Of a DNA stretch of 64,000 nucleotides, positions 45,295 to 55,705 are shown piece after piece (positions within the stretch are counted from its first letter, which is position 1; each line of letters starts with the position of its first letter). Under the pieces are notes generated by a model that saw only the letters and a list, made by a program, of their open reading frames with translations, searched no databases and was not told the DNA's origin. Source of the stretch: Cryoendolithus antarcticus (taxonomy: Eukaryota; Ascomycota; Dothideomycetes; Cladosporiales; Cladosporiaceae); contig NAJO01000019.1 in assembly GCA_002077065.1 (NCBI GenBank), positions 620,001 through 684,000 of the forward strand, in the 5' to 3' direction. Position numbers and translations under genes: made by a program.

Positions 45295-47605
45295 ATGGCG
45301 AATCTAAAATCAGTAGTTCTATACGTGGCTATCGGGAGCTTACTACTCATTTCTTGCGTTCTTCCTTGGCTGACCTTCGTCAGCTTCGACACTACAAAAT
45401 CCATTATCAATCACCTCTCGAGAATCCTCGACTTCATAGTCCATTCCGGGGCACAGCTCGTATGTCGTCGCAGCCAGCACAAACCCGATGTCTACTGCCG
45501 TTTTGACATGCTTGGTCGTCAATGGTTTCATCGCGCTTATCCTGCTGTACTTCCAGCACCTGACGGTCGACTTTCACTCGAGCCTTTATTGGCTGGCTAT
45601 GCACGATTTGATCCACTGAAAGTTGCAGGCCCTACCAATCTAACGATCTTTCGCGTACGGGCATGGCTGGACGACTGTACAGGCAATCACCAAGAATTGG
45701 ACACCAACGAGAGGCACGGTAGGGTCGGCAAGGAGTTCGATGATGGAAAATTCGGCGGTCTACTCTGGTTGATCGACATCGAAGACCATTGCTTAGTACC
45801 ATACTCGCCTGGTGTGCAGTACATGGCTCTCAGCTATATCTGGGGTCGAGTCGACAGTGCACAAATGAGTGCTGCGAACGTTGCCAGTCTCATGCAACCA
45901 AGATCTTTGATCGGACCGCACGCGAAAGTCGCGCTACCAAGAACAGTTGGGGATGCTATGTACTTGACGGGATTTCTTGCTCGGCGACATCTCTGGTGCG
46001 ATTGACTTTGTATTGTCCAAGACAACCACCGGACCAAGCATGCGCAGATTGAGCAGATGGTAATGATCTAAGCCCGATCATACTGTACCATAGTCGCATT
46101 AGATGGTCGAGACGCCAATGCAGGAATCAAAGGCAGACCTAATCTGATTGGGTCCTCCAGATTATCAGATGGGAACGAGGGCATCGGCGATGGCCGGCCA
46201 GAGAAAAGTGCTTGGCAAACAAGAGGCTGGACCTTTCAGGAAGATTTGTTCCCCGTGAGACTCATCTGAATGTCAAACGAACGTGTGAGCTGGCAGTGCT
46301 CGAGCCAAGACCGCGCCTACAACAGTACAGGCAAGGCACGCGCCCAAGTGCGCCCTTCCTCGAGACAGCCGGACTCGCGACTGGCAGAAGGTCGGCGGAT
46401 TCTTTTGCCCGGGCCCGTTTTCTACCGATTACTACGAAAACATTGTCAAAGCATATTCATTACGCGAGTTCAGTGGCCATGCGCCCAATGACCGCTACAA
46501 TGCCTTTTCGGGTATTCAGCGTGTGATGGAAACAACGTGTAGTGAATGCTTCATCCAAGGCGTCCCAGCACGGTGGTTATCGCACTATCTGCTCTGGACG
46601 TCCGCAGAAACGTCCACGAAGAGACACCAACTGCGCAGTTATGGAATTGTTGCTCCTTCACCAAGCTGGTCATGGACAGGCTGGGCCACGTCCATAGAAT
46701 TCTCGCCATTGAAACGTGAAGGCGATGAACCTGATGTTGGCATCGTGGCATGGGTGTACGATGGCGAATATGTGTTCAAATTAGCGCGGTCCGACGCACC
46801 ACCCCTGGTCATGCAATCGACGAAGTTTCCTCCTTTCATGCCAGAAGTCGCGATTCGAGCAGCTGATGCTGACGGCCTTGAGTGCAGAATGGACCATCAC
46901 ATCTGGGCCTATGGCGGTCTAACGACACTGCCAATACCTGCGCCATCGTCCTTCTTTGGAGCCATAGTCATCCGTGGTCGAGTGCTCGTGGCTCACTTCA
47001 AGCTAGAGGATCGTAGTGCGATCCATCCTGGACTTAGTGTCCTCGTGACCGGACCTACCCCCAACTTCGCCGGGGTACCCTACGAGAGTAACGCCACGAT
47101 TGTACATGGCCGGGTTGTACACGTTCTAGCAATCTCTCGTGGAGCACATACAATTGCCACAGATTGTGGAAGGGTACCATCTGGACACAAATATGTCATG
47201 GTCCCTCCTGCGGACAGCTTGAATCGTTCTCCCTATGCGTCCTTTCTCAGATCTGCCAAGCCGTTCACATGGCGCGAACACTTCCACGACCAGGATAATC
47301 CCAAAACTCCGCAATACAGCACGGAGGACATTGAAGCGGTCCGCCGTCGCAACGAGCTGAAAGATTACCCAGAATATTTCGTAGAGCCTCAAGCCAAGAC
47401 TCCTTCTAAGTACGTGTACAGACCAGCTATACTAAGAAGTCTCATCCTAGATCAAGAGTACTTCCCTGGCTCAATCTACGAATACTACAATGTCATGTGG
47501 GTGGAATGGGAGAACGGCATCGCCTACAGGAAGGGTCTGGCAAGGATCGCAAAAGACGTTTTCGAGCGGGAGTGTCTGGGCTGGATGGACGTCGCTTTAG
47601 GGTAG
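45295..47605 (+). pseudogene. HET-domain (heterokaryon incompatibility) gene, inactivated
   Basis: The frame starts at ATG 45295 with one membrane segment (VVLYVAIGSLLLISCVLPWL). The HET domain begins at YMALSYIWGR and runs through TVGDAMYLTGFLARRHLWCD, where TGA stands at 46003-46005. The same frame goes on with LCIVQD, a core HET motif, then TAA at 46069-46071, then YCTIVALDGRDANAGIKG and AWQTRGWTFQEDLFP, then TGA at 46267-46269. Homology-like sequence then moves to the next frame between about 46290 and 46400 (DYYENIVKAYSLREFSGHAP) and stays open to 47605 with PSWSWTGWAT. Three stops and one frame change within conserved parts mean the gene is broken. HET proteins trigger cell death after fusion of unlike strains, so loss is easily tolerated. 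The intact 3' half could still be transcribed. Confidence 0.82.
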
Positions 47606-47727
47606 CGATCACGCCTATTGCTGGATATTCTTCGTAATGCGAACACTTCTCCCACTCCCATCCTGATCCAAAATCCGCAGATCTCGAGTTCATGCCGTCT
47701 CCAGTGGCACATCGCGAACGGCCACGC

Positions 47728-49210
47728 TTACTCCTCCACAGCCAGATTATCCCCCGGCTTCAACCCCTCAACTTTGAGCTCCTCCCCAGCAGCTCGTCGA
47801 TATATATCCCTCACATCATCTGCAGACACAAAATGTCAGCAATCGCTCCCACTACCCCAACCCTCTCCTCTCAATACAACAGCAGAACTCACCAGTTGTC
47901 GTCTCAAAATGACTCGTAGCATCATAACTCCTCGAGATAAACACATTGTCCTTCTCCCCACTCTCCAATGGCTCATAAATCGGAATCGGCTTCCCCATAA
48001 ACTTCTCCTCAATCCTGCCTAACCTCTCCAACCCCGGCGCAAGCTCCAAATGATGGTTCGCCTCAGTCTCCGCGATCGTGGACACAATGGCGATATAGTA
48101 GCCCTTCGGACAGACATTGTGTGCTGAGGACACCATGGCGATGTAGATGTCGTGTTTACGACCTACCTGGCTTTGGGGCAGGATTAGTTGGACCGAGTCG
48201 GAGTTATCGGTCTTGTCGATCGGGTGGTTGAGGATGCAGATCGCTTTTAGTAGGTGGCCGGTGACTTTTACTTTGTCGGGGAAGTAACTCGGGTCTGCGA
48301 GGATTTTGGAGCATTTAGTGGTGAAGTTCATCCCTGGCCCTTCTTCGCCGCGCTCTTTCATCGTTGCGCGGATCCCGCTGACTTTTCCTGAGGCGGAGTA
48401 TGTGATCTCGTCGATGTGCGTGTTGAGCATGTAGGTCCCGCCGTAGATCGCGCTCAGGCGGGCGAAGCCTTGCGGGAGCTCGCCGAGGCCGTAGAGAGGG
48501 TAGATGTAGGGTGATTTGCCGTAGCGGGCCATGCTGTTGACGTACAGGCGTATACGCTCCACGCATTCTTTCGCCGCGCCGCGCTGGTTGATGTACTCGT
48601 CTGTCGTGTAGAGGGCCATGCTGTGGCCTATGAAATCCCGCGTTGTGGCTTCCAGGCCGTATTTGTCATAGACTTGCTTCATGGTTGTTTGGCTGAGGTT
48701 CATGCCGTTGTGCGTGCTGGGGTTTGCTTGGTCGAAGTTTCCGACCCATTGGAGGAAGTTCTTTGCTCGTCTCTTCTCGAACAAGCCCATGAGGGGACTT
48801 CGGAGGGCCTCGCCTGCATCGCTAGGGACTTTGGCTACAGTCGCGCGGGCGCCGGCGCCTTGCTGCACGTAGCTTCCTGCTATCTGCTTGAACTCGAGAT
48901 ATCGCGTCACGTCCGTGCTGACGAGGATGTTGGTCAATTCGCCATTGCTCATTAACAGCTTGGGCACCAAGTCTATGTTCCAGTCGTTTGCGCGGCCGTA
49001 CTTTTTCCATGGCTCAGTCCCCGGTGTGAAGTTGTTGTATTGTTTGTAGAGGGTCTCGAGATTTACGCTGGCGGACTCGCCGCCGTAGTGGTCATTGCGG
49101 TCTATGTGGAGGACTTTCTTGCCTTTGACGGAGAAGACGCCGCTGAGGACGCACTCGGTCAGGCCGGTGCCGAGGACGACAATGTCGTATTCGGGGGCGA
49201 TTTCGTCCAT
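47728..49210 (-). CDS. GDI1: Rab GDP-dissociation inhibitor
   Basis: Two exons (49210-47893 and 47819-47728) give 469 residues. The 73-nt intron (GTGAGT donor, branch GCTGAC, acceptor CTGCAG, phase 1) adds the C-terminus DDVRDIYRRAAGEELKVEG. Family blocks are clear: YDIVVLGTGLTECVLSGVFS, HIDRNDHYGGESASVN, NIDLVPKLLMSNGELTNILV, YIYPLYGLGELPQGFARLSA and NVFISRSYDATSHFE. GDI extracts prenylated, GDP-bound Rab proteins from membranes and delivers them for new rounds of transport; it is cytosolic and usually essential. It is divergent from NUR1 with 494 bp between starts. Length fits the family (about 450-470). Confidence 0.95.
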
Positions 49211-49704
49211 GGTGGCGGTGAGAATGTGTTGTACGTCAAGGGAGGAATGAGAGGAAGCTTTTGCTTAGAGGAAACGCGAGCAGGGATAGCGTGTGACAAG
49301 GTGAAGCAGCTAACCACGGCGGTATGATGCAGTTGGTACGTGGGGTGTACCAGACACTTGTTGGCTGCTATGTAGATCTGTCTTCCTGCCAGGCCACTTC
49401 TCTCTTCGACCATACGGACAGAGGAGAGTTCCGACTACCTCGAGTCGCTTCAGCTATCCCGATCTTCCCTCAAGACCAATATGCTGTCTATCAATCTCAG
49501 TGTCGTCGTCTCGAAGAATGCAGGTGCGGTGAATCTAGTGGGGGGCTTAGTCAGCCTTCGTTGACGTGACTCGTGCGCTTGATCGAGAATGCTCACTGTT
49601 GACGCTTGTTGTTGATCACCTACGGCGCCGATTGCGATCTTACCCAAGCCGTGACATGTAGGCGACTCGCCACATCGGTCAAATCTAGGGCCCAACGCTG
49701 AACG
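49211..49704. promoter_or_regulatory. Divergent promoter region of GDI1 and NUR1
   Basis: The stretch is 494 bp between two diverging start codons. No coding exon or specific site is recognised. Confidence 0.4.
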
Positions 49705-51078
49705 ATGCCTCCTTTGGTGCGGCGGCGACCGCTGCTCGAGCGCATCAAGGCGAACCTTGACCTGGGCGACATTTGGCTGTGGATCTCGGAAGAGCTGAAC
49801 GACGATACATACGATGAGCTGCTCAAAGAGTGGGCAACAACCATCGGCATTGCTCTCAACATCGTCTTCGTCATAGCAAGAGGCGCGAGTAGCCCGAGTG
49901 TGTCAAGAGGCAGTGAAGACGTCTTCGGGGACAGGGAGTCGAGACGCGGAAGCGGATGGTTCACATGGCTGGTGAGTCGGCGACATCGCAGAATGGGGCG
50001 CGCCAGGCGCTGACGGTAGGTACAGGCATCTTTCCTAGTCTACTCCCTTACTCTCATCTGCTGCGCCAACGCATTTTGGACGTTCTTTCGCAAACGACAC
50101 TATCGCCTGTTCGAGCAGCCAGTAGACTTGCCGCCTTCTACTCCTTCAGCGCACAGAGTTCGCGTCGACAGCTCGCCTGCTTCGTCATCGCCGATACAGT
50201 ATCTGCAGACTGTGATAGCGGCAGCACGAGCGGGCGCGCAAGCCTACCCTGATCCTGAACGAGAGGTTTGGGAAGTCAGCATTTGGGATCCGAAGCCGTT
50301 CAACCTGACAGTCTTCACGCTCTTCTCGCCCGGTCACTTACTGGTATACTTATCAATCCTTCCAACAGCCGAGTTCGACCAACGCCCATCCCTCACAGTC
50401 CTGATGGCAATCCTTTTCGGCACCGTGCTGGCGTTCCAACTTGGCTTCCTGCGCACCTCGTTCAGTCAGCAAGCCAAAGACTCAGTCCTCATCCATGGCG
50501 AAGTGATGAACGAGTACGACACGAAATTCGTGCACCCCTTCCTCAATCATCCAGTCAGAGATGTCGGGATCCAGACCCGCGAAAGCGCACTGAGCCCGCG
50601 GGGCACGAAGACGCGAGAGGTCGACGTCTACACCCCGACTACGATCGTCAAGAGAGGTTTCAAGACAAATCCAAATACCAACTACGCCAGCTCCTACGAC
50701 CCAGATGATCTGGCCAGCAAGCCCGAGCCCCGCCGCCAGGAAGCGGCGCCAACTATAAGCACCTCTTCCATCTTCAAGTCCCCAGCCCCGGCAGCATACG
50801 TGAACGGATACACGCAATCTCCAGCTGCTGCTACAAGCGGGAGAGACTACTCCTCGCCCATCAAGCCTCACCATGAGAGGCTACGAGAGCGAAGTCCGGT
50901 CAAGGGCGATGGAGGAAGTTTCGGGATATATAGTCATGCTGCTAGCCCGCTGAGGAAGGCTACTAGTACTTCGCAGATTAGGGCTGAGAGGGCCGGGAGT
51001 CCGTTGAAGAGGGCGAGTGGGGTAGGTGGAGTTAACGGAGCAGGAGAGGAGAGGAGGAGGGTCACGGGCAGGTATTGA
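49705..51078 (+). CDS. NUR1: Nuclear rim protein 1 (NUR1/Mug154 family)
   Basis: Two exons (49705-49971 and 50026-51078) give 439 residues; the 54-nt intron has donor GTGAGT, branch CGCTGAC and acceptor TACAG, phase 0. Family features are the start MPPLVRRRPLLERIKANLD, WLWISEELN, a first membrane segment (IGIALNIVFVIA), DVFGD, a second segment across the splice junction (WLASFLVYSLTLICCANAFW) and RKRHYRLFEQPV. SAHRVRVDSSPASSSP comes next, then the third segment with LFSPGHLLVYLS and DTKFVHPFLNHPVRDVGIQT. The Ser/Arg-rich tail is variable. NUR1 anchors silent chromatin such as rDNA to the inner nuclear membrane in yeast. Confidence 0.88.
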
Positions 51079-51401
51079 GAATAGGGAGTGTATGAGTAGA
51101 GGATGTACAATTAAGTTTCATGGTGTCGCCGAGCAACACGAGACTTCCATGAGGTGATATGCACCTCCTAAGCATCGTCATTGCTGGCCATTCCTCGTTA
51201 TGGACATGCTGTTCGATGATGAAGGCTTTCGCGTTGTCGTAACTACTCCGACTACTAGTAGTTCTTTCAACGCCAGTTCACTAGCGCGGTGTCGGTCTCG
51301 ACAAATCACAGCATTCCCGAGCTTTGCGGCTCACTTCACGCTTCGCCAATACCTGCAACAACTCATATCATTGCATGCGCCAGTACTGTTCTACCTCTAC
51401 C
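51079..51401. other. Intergenic region, no gene seen
   Basis: About 320 bp between NUR1 and the mitoribosomal gene; expected to hold a terminator and promoter. Confidence 0.4.
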
Positions 51402-52242
51402 ATGGCGTCCAGACACTGTACGCACCGCAGCATCTTCAGCTCGCTCCTGCAGAGCACACCTCACCGCTCCACCGCCCTCCCACCGCCCTTCCTGCTCCCC
51501 GCCTTCGCCCGAAACACCCCCTTCTCCACAACCTCCCCGGCATCCTCCAAGCCAACGAAGAAATGGAACAACTCGACCCGCGGCATGTCAGCAATAAAAC
51601 GCTCCGGCCTCAATAAACGCATCAAATTGTCCGTCGACCTCGCCAAGCTGCCCCGCCCCGTTCTCGACCCCTCCCTCAGATCGACAGTCGAGGTGGATCC
51701 TAATCACGGCCTCTACGGCTTTTTCAATACTACGAGAGACGCATTGATGACGCCCGAACAACTGCACGCCCACGGCCGTGGCTGGACAGTCCAAGAGTTG
51801 CGCGTCAAAAGCTGGGACGACTTATGGCGGCTTTGGTGGGTGTCCTCGCTCGAAGTCAACAGGATCAAAACTTACGAGCAAGAGCGAGAGCGCGTGAAAG
51901 CGGGCTACGGCGGTTTTGAGGCTGAGGGACGGTTGAAGGAGGTTCGGTTGACGCAGAAGGCTGTTAGGCATGTTTTGACGGAGAGGTGGTATGCTTGGGA
52001 GGCTGCTAGGGTTGCTGCGGTGGAGGACCCGGAGGTGGATTTGTTTCCGCCGAGTGGGGGGCGGGGTTTCGTGCCGGGGCGGGGGGTGGAGGAGGTGAGT
52101 TGATTGTGAGCGGGGGTGAAAGCGGGAAGGTGTGCTGACGTTTTGACAGGAGGAAGTAAAGATTGAGAAGCTGCCGTTTCAGGAGGCGTTGGGTTCTTAT
52201 CAGCCTGGTGCTAGAGGTGGGCAGCAGCCGACTGCTCCGTAA
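51402..52242 (+). CDS. MRPL4: Mitochondrial ribosomal protein uL29m (MRPL4/MRP-L47)
   Basis: Two exons (51402-52094 and 52150-52242) give 261 residues; the 55-nt intron has GTGAGT donor, branch GCTGAC, acceptor GACAG and phase 0. A basic, Ser/Pro-rich presequence (first about 60 residues) leads to the family core: DPNHGLYGFFNTTRDALMTP, HGRGWTVQELRVKSWDDLWR, LWWVSSLEVNRIKTYEQER and QKAVRHVLTERWYAWEAAR. The protein is part of the large subunit of the mitochondrial ribosome, near the exit tunnel. The C-terminal exon adds an acidic to Gly/Gln-rich tail ending GGQQPTAP. Confidence 0.92.
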
Positions 52243-52858
52243 GGGAAAGAATCGGGGATGTTAGAATCTCCAGTTGCTCCGCTACAGTCTTTCGATCGAA
52301 GCCGCGTTGTATTCGTCGCTTTGAGAGATCCGCTCCGCGCACTTCTCGAGATGTCGCCCCAGTGGTTGCGACCGCCTTGCTCGAAGCATGGTCTGGACCG
52401 CACGACTGTCGACCGTACCTTATAGCTTTGGGCACGTCCGATCAACACTCTCTAGACGCGCTAAGCTTCTCTTCGGGCTCAGATCTAAGGAGTATCATGT
52501 ACTCAAGCTGACGCAAAACTGCATACACATAGCCAGATTCACCAGTGTCGGCAGCAGGCTTAGGTCTACTTTCTGAAAATCCCCAGGTGTCATGCATACC
52601 ACGTCGGTGGGACGGAGAACGTCTGGCTGTCCTACTTGTCTGCAAACTACTCCAATCGAGAACGTGTAAGATCTAAGACCTACAACATCAAAACAAGCGA
52701 TCTAAAGCTCGCAACACCTTCAATCATATTCCCTCACTAGCACCCTATACACCACGTTGATGCCCTCACTCGTCGTCTCCTAGCTAGTCCTCACTCAAAA
52801 AAGGCGTCAGGTCCGCAGTATCTGGGACTAAAGTCTGCGCTGGCTTGTCCAAGTTGAG
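52243..52858. other. Intergenic region between convergent genes
   Basis: About 600 bp with no supported gene, between the 3' ends of the uL29m gene and the secreted repeat protein gene. Confidence 0.4.
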
Positions 52859-55231
52859 CTAGATCACGGACGTGGACACCGTGGTACCGTTCGCGTAGAC
52901 ACAGCGGGACTGGCCCATGAAGCTTGGACATCTACGGCACCAGTTGTTTGGTCCGGTGAAGGTGGAGCCGGGCGGGCAGCGCGGATCCGCGGAGATTTCA
53001 TGCAGAGCTTTGCGAGGGAGGATCTGCTGCTCTGCTGTGGCGGGCGCCGGGGTCGGGGAGTCTCGAACAGTAGTCTGGGCTGGCTTGGACGAGTCACGCT
53101 GTCTTGCGACCGTGGCGACAACGGTGCCGTTCTCGTAGACGCACCTAGGCATGCCCATGGAGCTGGGACATCGACGACATCTTGTGTCCATGATCGTGAA
53201 CGTAGCACCAGGCGGGCAGCGCGGATCCGCAGGGATGTCCTGCAGTGTATCGCGAGGGACGATATGCTGCTCAACGGTCGCGGGTGCCGCACAGGCGGAG
53301 ACTGGTCTAGCGCTCTGGACTGGCAGGGGCTGGACGTGCTTCGGATCAGGAACGTGGACGGACGTTCCGTTCGGGTAAAGACAGGTGCCTGTGGCATTGT
53401 CTATGCAGTTCGACTTGGTCTTACAGTGCGGGTGCAACTTGATGAACTTTGCGCCGGGTGGACATTTCGAAGGCTTCCCGCGGCGCGATAGTGTATCGCG
53501 CGCGAGGACGTGTTCGTCTGATCCGAGCTCGGGCTCGGAATGGAACAGCTTGCCATCACTTGCCGGCGCCGACTGGGCGTCCTCAGATCTTCCCTCCATC
53601 GTCACGTTCTCCATTGAGTTCTCGCGCCCAAAGATGCTCGCGACACTCCGAACAAGACATCGCCAACCATGGTGCGCCGGCTTCCAAGGCTTTGGCCCCT
53701 TATACGGACATTTGTTGCCAGGACTCCCATCATCAGGAGTCCACTTTGATTCCGTCAAGCCAAGCTTGCCAAAGATGTTGTCCACTTCGCAGATCTTCAT
53801 GGGATAGGGGTGGCCGCCCGTGGGGGCCGTGATGCTAGCGGATGTCTTGGACGCACAGGAAGTTGTTGTAGAGGGTTCCAGGGTTGTGATGATGGTTTTG
53901 ACAGTCTTAGACGGCGAGGAAGGTACCGGTATGGTGGTCATTGTGACGACTACTGTGCCTGGAGCTGTCGTTATGTGCGTTGGTAGGGTGGACATGGTGA
54001 CTATTGCTGTGCTGCCTGAACTTGGTGTGCTGCACGACTTGGTGGTGTCGGCCATGGTCTTCACGATTTTGGACGTTTTGGTGGATGTTGTGATTGTTGG
54101 GCAAGGGGTGGCGCTCTCCGGCTCGACAGTACTGAGGATTGTCTTCACCACCTTCGATATGGTGGACGATGGCATAGTGGATGTCGTTGACGCCCTAGTC
54201 GACGGACAAGGGGTACTTTCCGGCTCGATAGTACTGAGGATAGTTTTCACGACCTTCGACATACCAGACGATGTCAAGCGCGTGCTGGCAGGACTAGAAG
54301 TGGTTTCCTTCGAAGCCGTAACGAACGTCGTCAGGGTGACAAAGCTCTTGGGCGACTCGGCGGCTGTGTGATCAGACATACTCGCTCCAGCAGCAGACGT
54401 GTAGACCACCACGGATGGCTTCGCCGAGCACTCGGGCCCATCACAAGGCTCGCCGCCCTGCTGTACAATCACATTGACATTGACACTGGTGTCGCCGTCG
54501 CCGGTAGCAGCGACATCGCGTTTCTCCTCGCCACCAAGGAGATCGTCGGGGCTGCTGACTTCAGTATCGCGCTTGCTGATGCCGACGAGATAGCCAGGGC
54601 CACCCTTGAAAGGCAAAGAGTCGAAGTCGAAATCATGAGCCAGGGGCGGGTTCCTCTTAGACAGTAGCTCTGCTTCGCTCGTATCCTGCTCGGTGGCCGC
54701 GACATCGCGCTTCTCCCCGCCGCCGAGAAGATAGTCACCGCCATTTGGAAATCCATCGCCGTCAAATTCAAAGTCAGGAGCTAGCGGCGGAAGTCTTTTG
54801 CTTAGTGCCTTTGCTTCGCTGGCATCCTCAGTCTCAGGCGCGGCATCGCGCTTACAACTTGGGCTTACGACTACGCTGTCGCCACGAACTAGCCACTTCA
54901 TCTCGGCCTTTGTGGGCCGTCTGAGATTCCTCCCGCCGCTGGGCCATCTCTTAGGCAGAACGTTGGAGGCGATGGCCCAGAAGCGGTCGAGGAAGCTGCG
55001 TTTTGCTGGGTGGATCTCGACCGCATCCTGGCGATCGTGGCCCAGGTGCTTGCCACGGAGGTCATTGTGGGTGCTAACGATCGTGGCACCGGAGGTCAAG
55101 TTATAATGGAGGTCTAGCTCGAAGCTATCCGAGGAGCTGGCTGCTTTGAGGACTACCAGGCCGGCTACTAAAGCTGTGTGTAAGGCGCCGCAGAGTCCGA
55201 GGACGAGGCATAGCTTGAGTGAGGACAGCAT
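52859..55231 (-). CDS. Large secreted repeat protein with regular KR sites and Cys-rich modules
   Basis: This is a 790-residue intronless frame with a signal peptide (MLSSLKLCLVLGLCGALHTA). Residues 127-246 hold Lys-Arg pairs at 127, 145, 174, 192, 220 and 237, alternating gaps of 17-18 and 28-29 residues. Each long segment starts with LPPLAPDFEFDG or NPPLAHDFDFDS and each short one with KRDxAA. This is the pattern of a Kex2-processed repeat precursor. Residues 325-461 are Thr/Ser-rich with four copies of SKxVKTIxxTxEP. Residues 480-550 form a unique part with five cysteines in the wider area. The C-terminus has three Cys modules (C590, C672, C752 onward) of the form CPPGxxF...C..C...CxYxNGTxV. 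No family is recognised. It would be cell-wall bound or secreted. No processing-enzyme partner such as a UstY-type gene is seen nearby. Confidence 0.7.
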   Translation of the reverse strand: MLSSLKLCLVLGLCGALHTALVAGLVVLKAASSSDSFELDLHYNLTSGATIVSTHNDLRGKHLGHDRQDAVEIHPAKRSFLDRFWAIASNVLPKRWPSGGRNLRRPTKAEMKWLVRGDSVVVSPSCKRDAAPETEDASEAKALSKRLPPLAPDFEFDGDGFPNGGDYLLGGGEKRDVAATEQDTSEAELLSKRNPPLAHDFDFDSLPFKGGPGYLVGISKRDTEVSSPDDLLGGEEKRDVAATGDGDTSVNVNVIVQQGGEPCDGPECSAKPSVVVYTSAAGASMSDHTAAESPKSFVTLTTFVTASKETTSSPASTRLTSSGMSKVVKTILSTIEPESTPCPSTRASTTSTMPSSTISKVVKTILSTVEPESATPCPTITTSTKTSKIVKTMADTTKSCSTPSSGSTAIVTMSTLPTHITTAPGTVVVTMTTIPVPSSPSKTVKTIITTLEPSTTTSCASKTSASITAPTGGHPYPMKICEVDNIFGKLGLTESKWTPDDGSPGNKCPYKGPKPWKPAHHGWRCLVRSVASIFGRENSMENVTMEGRSEDAQSAPASDGKLFHSEPELGSDEHVLARDTLSRRGKPSKCPPGAKFIKLHPHCKTKSNCIDNATGTCLYPNGTSVHVPDPKHVQPLPVQSARPVSACAAPATVEQHIVPRDTLQDIPADPRCPPGATFTIMDTRCRRCPSSMGMPRCVYENGTVVATVARQRDSSKPAQTTVRDSPTPAPATAEQQILPRKALHEISADPRCPPGSTFTGPNNWCRRCPSFMGQSRCVYANGTTVSTSVI
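52862..53515 (-). repeat. Three Cys-rich modules in the secreted protein
   Basis: Modules begin at residues 590, 672 and 752. Cysteine spacing is C-X12-C-X5-C-X7-C in the first and C-X12-C-X2-C-X8-C in the other two, each ending with an NGT N-glycosylation site. The last two are also preceded by the related leaders VPRDTLQDIPADPR and LPRKALHEISADPR. Confidence 0.75.
53849..54259 (-). repeat. Thr-rich tandem repeats in the secreted protein
   Basis: Four degenerate copies of a unit of about 20 residues beginning SKVVKTILSTIEPES, at residues 325, 359, 387 and 441. The Thr/Ser content suggests dense O-mannosylation and a stalk-like structure. Confidence 0.65.
54490..54853 (-). repeat. KR-bounded peptide repeats in the secreted protein
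   Basis: Residues 127-246: alternating short (17-18 residue) and long (28-29 residue) segments, each starting after a Lys-Arg pair. Two complete double units and part of a third are present. Confidence 0.7.
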
Positions 55232-55705
55232 GATTCCTCAGACTGGAAATAGCGTGAAACGAAGTGGTCGTCGAAGACGGGGACGGCAATGTTTGACTTA
55301 TCTTGGAACCAGAAAATTTGGCATGGCCCACCATGGCGTGGCTTTGACCTCCCCATCTGATCCCAGGTGTTGGGTCCAGTCATGCTCCAGGGTATGGTCA
55401 GCTATATTGAGGTGCAGCAGACGTCAGCAGCATTCGAGAGGAGAAACGTGGAGCGAAGATGCAGAGACTTGACGACGTCCAACAAAGCAGCCTTATCTGC
55501 ACACCACTTACGAAAATACCGTTCAATGTAGCTGACCTGCCCTCAACGAACGCTCCAGATGCGGGCTCTAAAACAGTCTGCGATCATGCATCAATTCGCT
55601 GCCTCCACAGCAGTCCAATCCCTAGTAGCTGAACTCCAATCCCACGCGGCACAAAACTCACAATCGTCTCCTTGCACCCCGAGCCCCAGCTTCCCAGTTT
55701 ACATT
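55232..55705. other. Intergenic region between the two secreted-protein genes
   Basis: About 470 bp holding the promoter of the larger gene and the terminator of the smaller. The part next to 55705 runs into the trinucleotide repeat of the upstream gene's 3' end. Confidence 0.4.

Noticed and set aside
46003..46005. Stop-codon readthrough at TGA CTT in the HET gene
   Set aside because: Two further stops and a frame change follow, and the context is not the known UGA-CUA readthrough signal.
53820..54371. Plus-strand 183-codon Val/Met-rich frame
   Set aside because: It is the complement of the Thr/Ser repeat region of the large secreted protein, not an independent gene.
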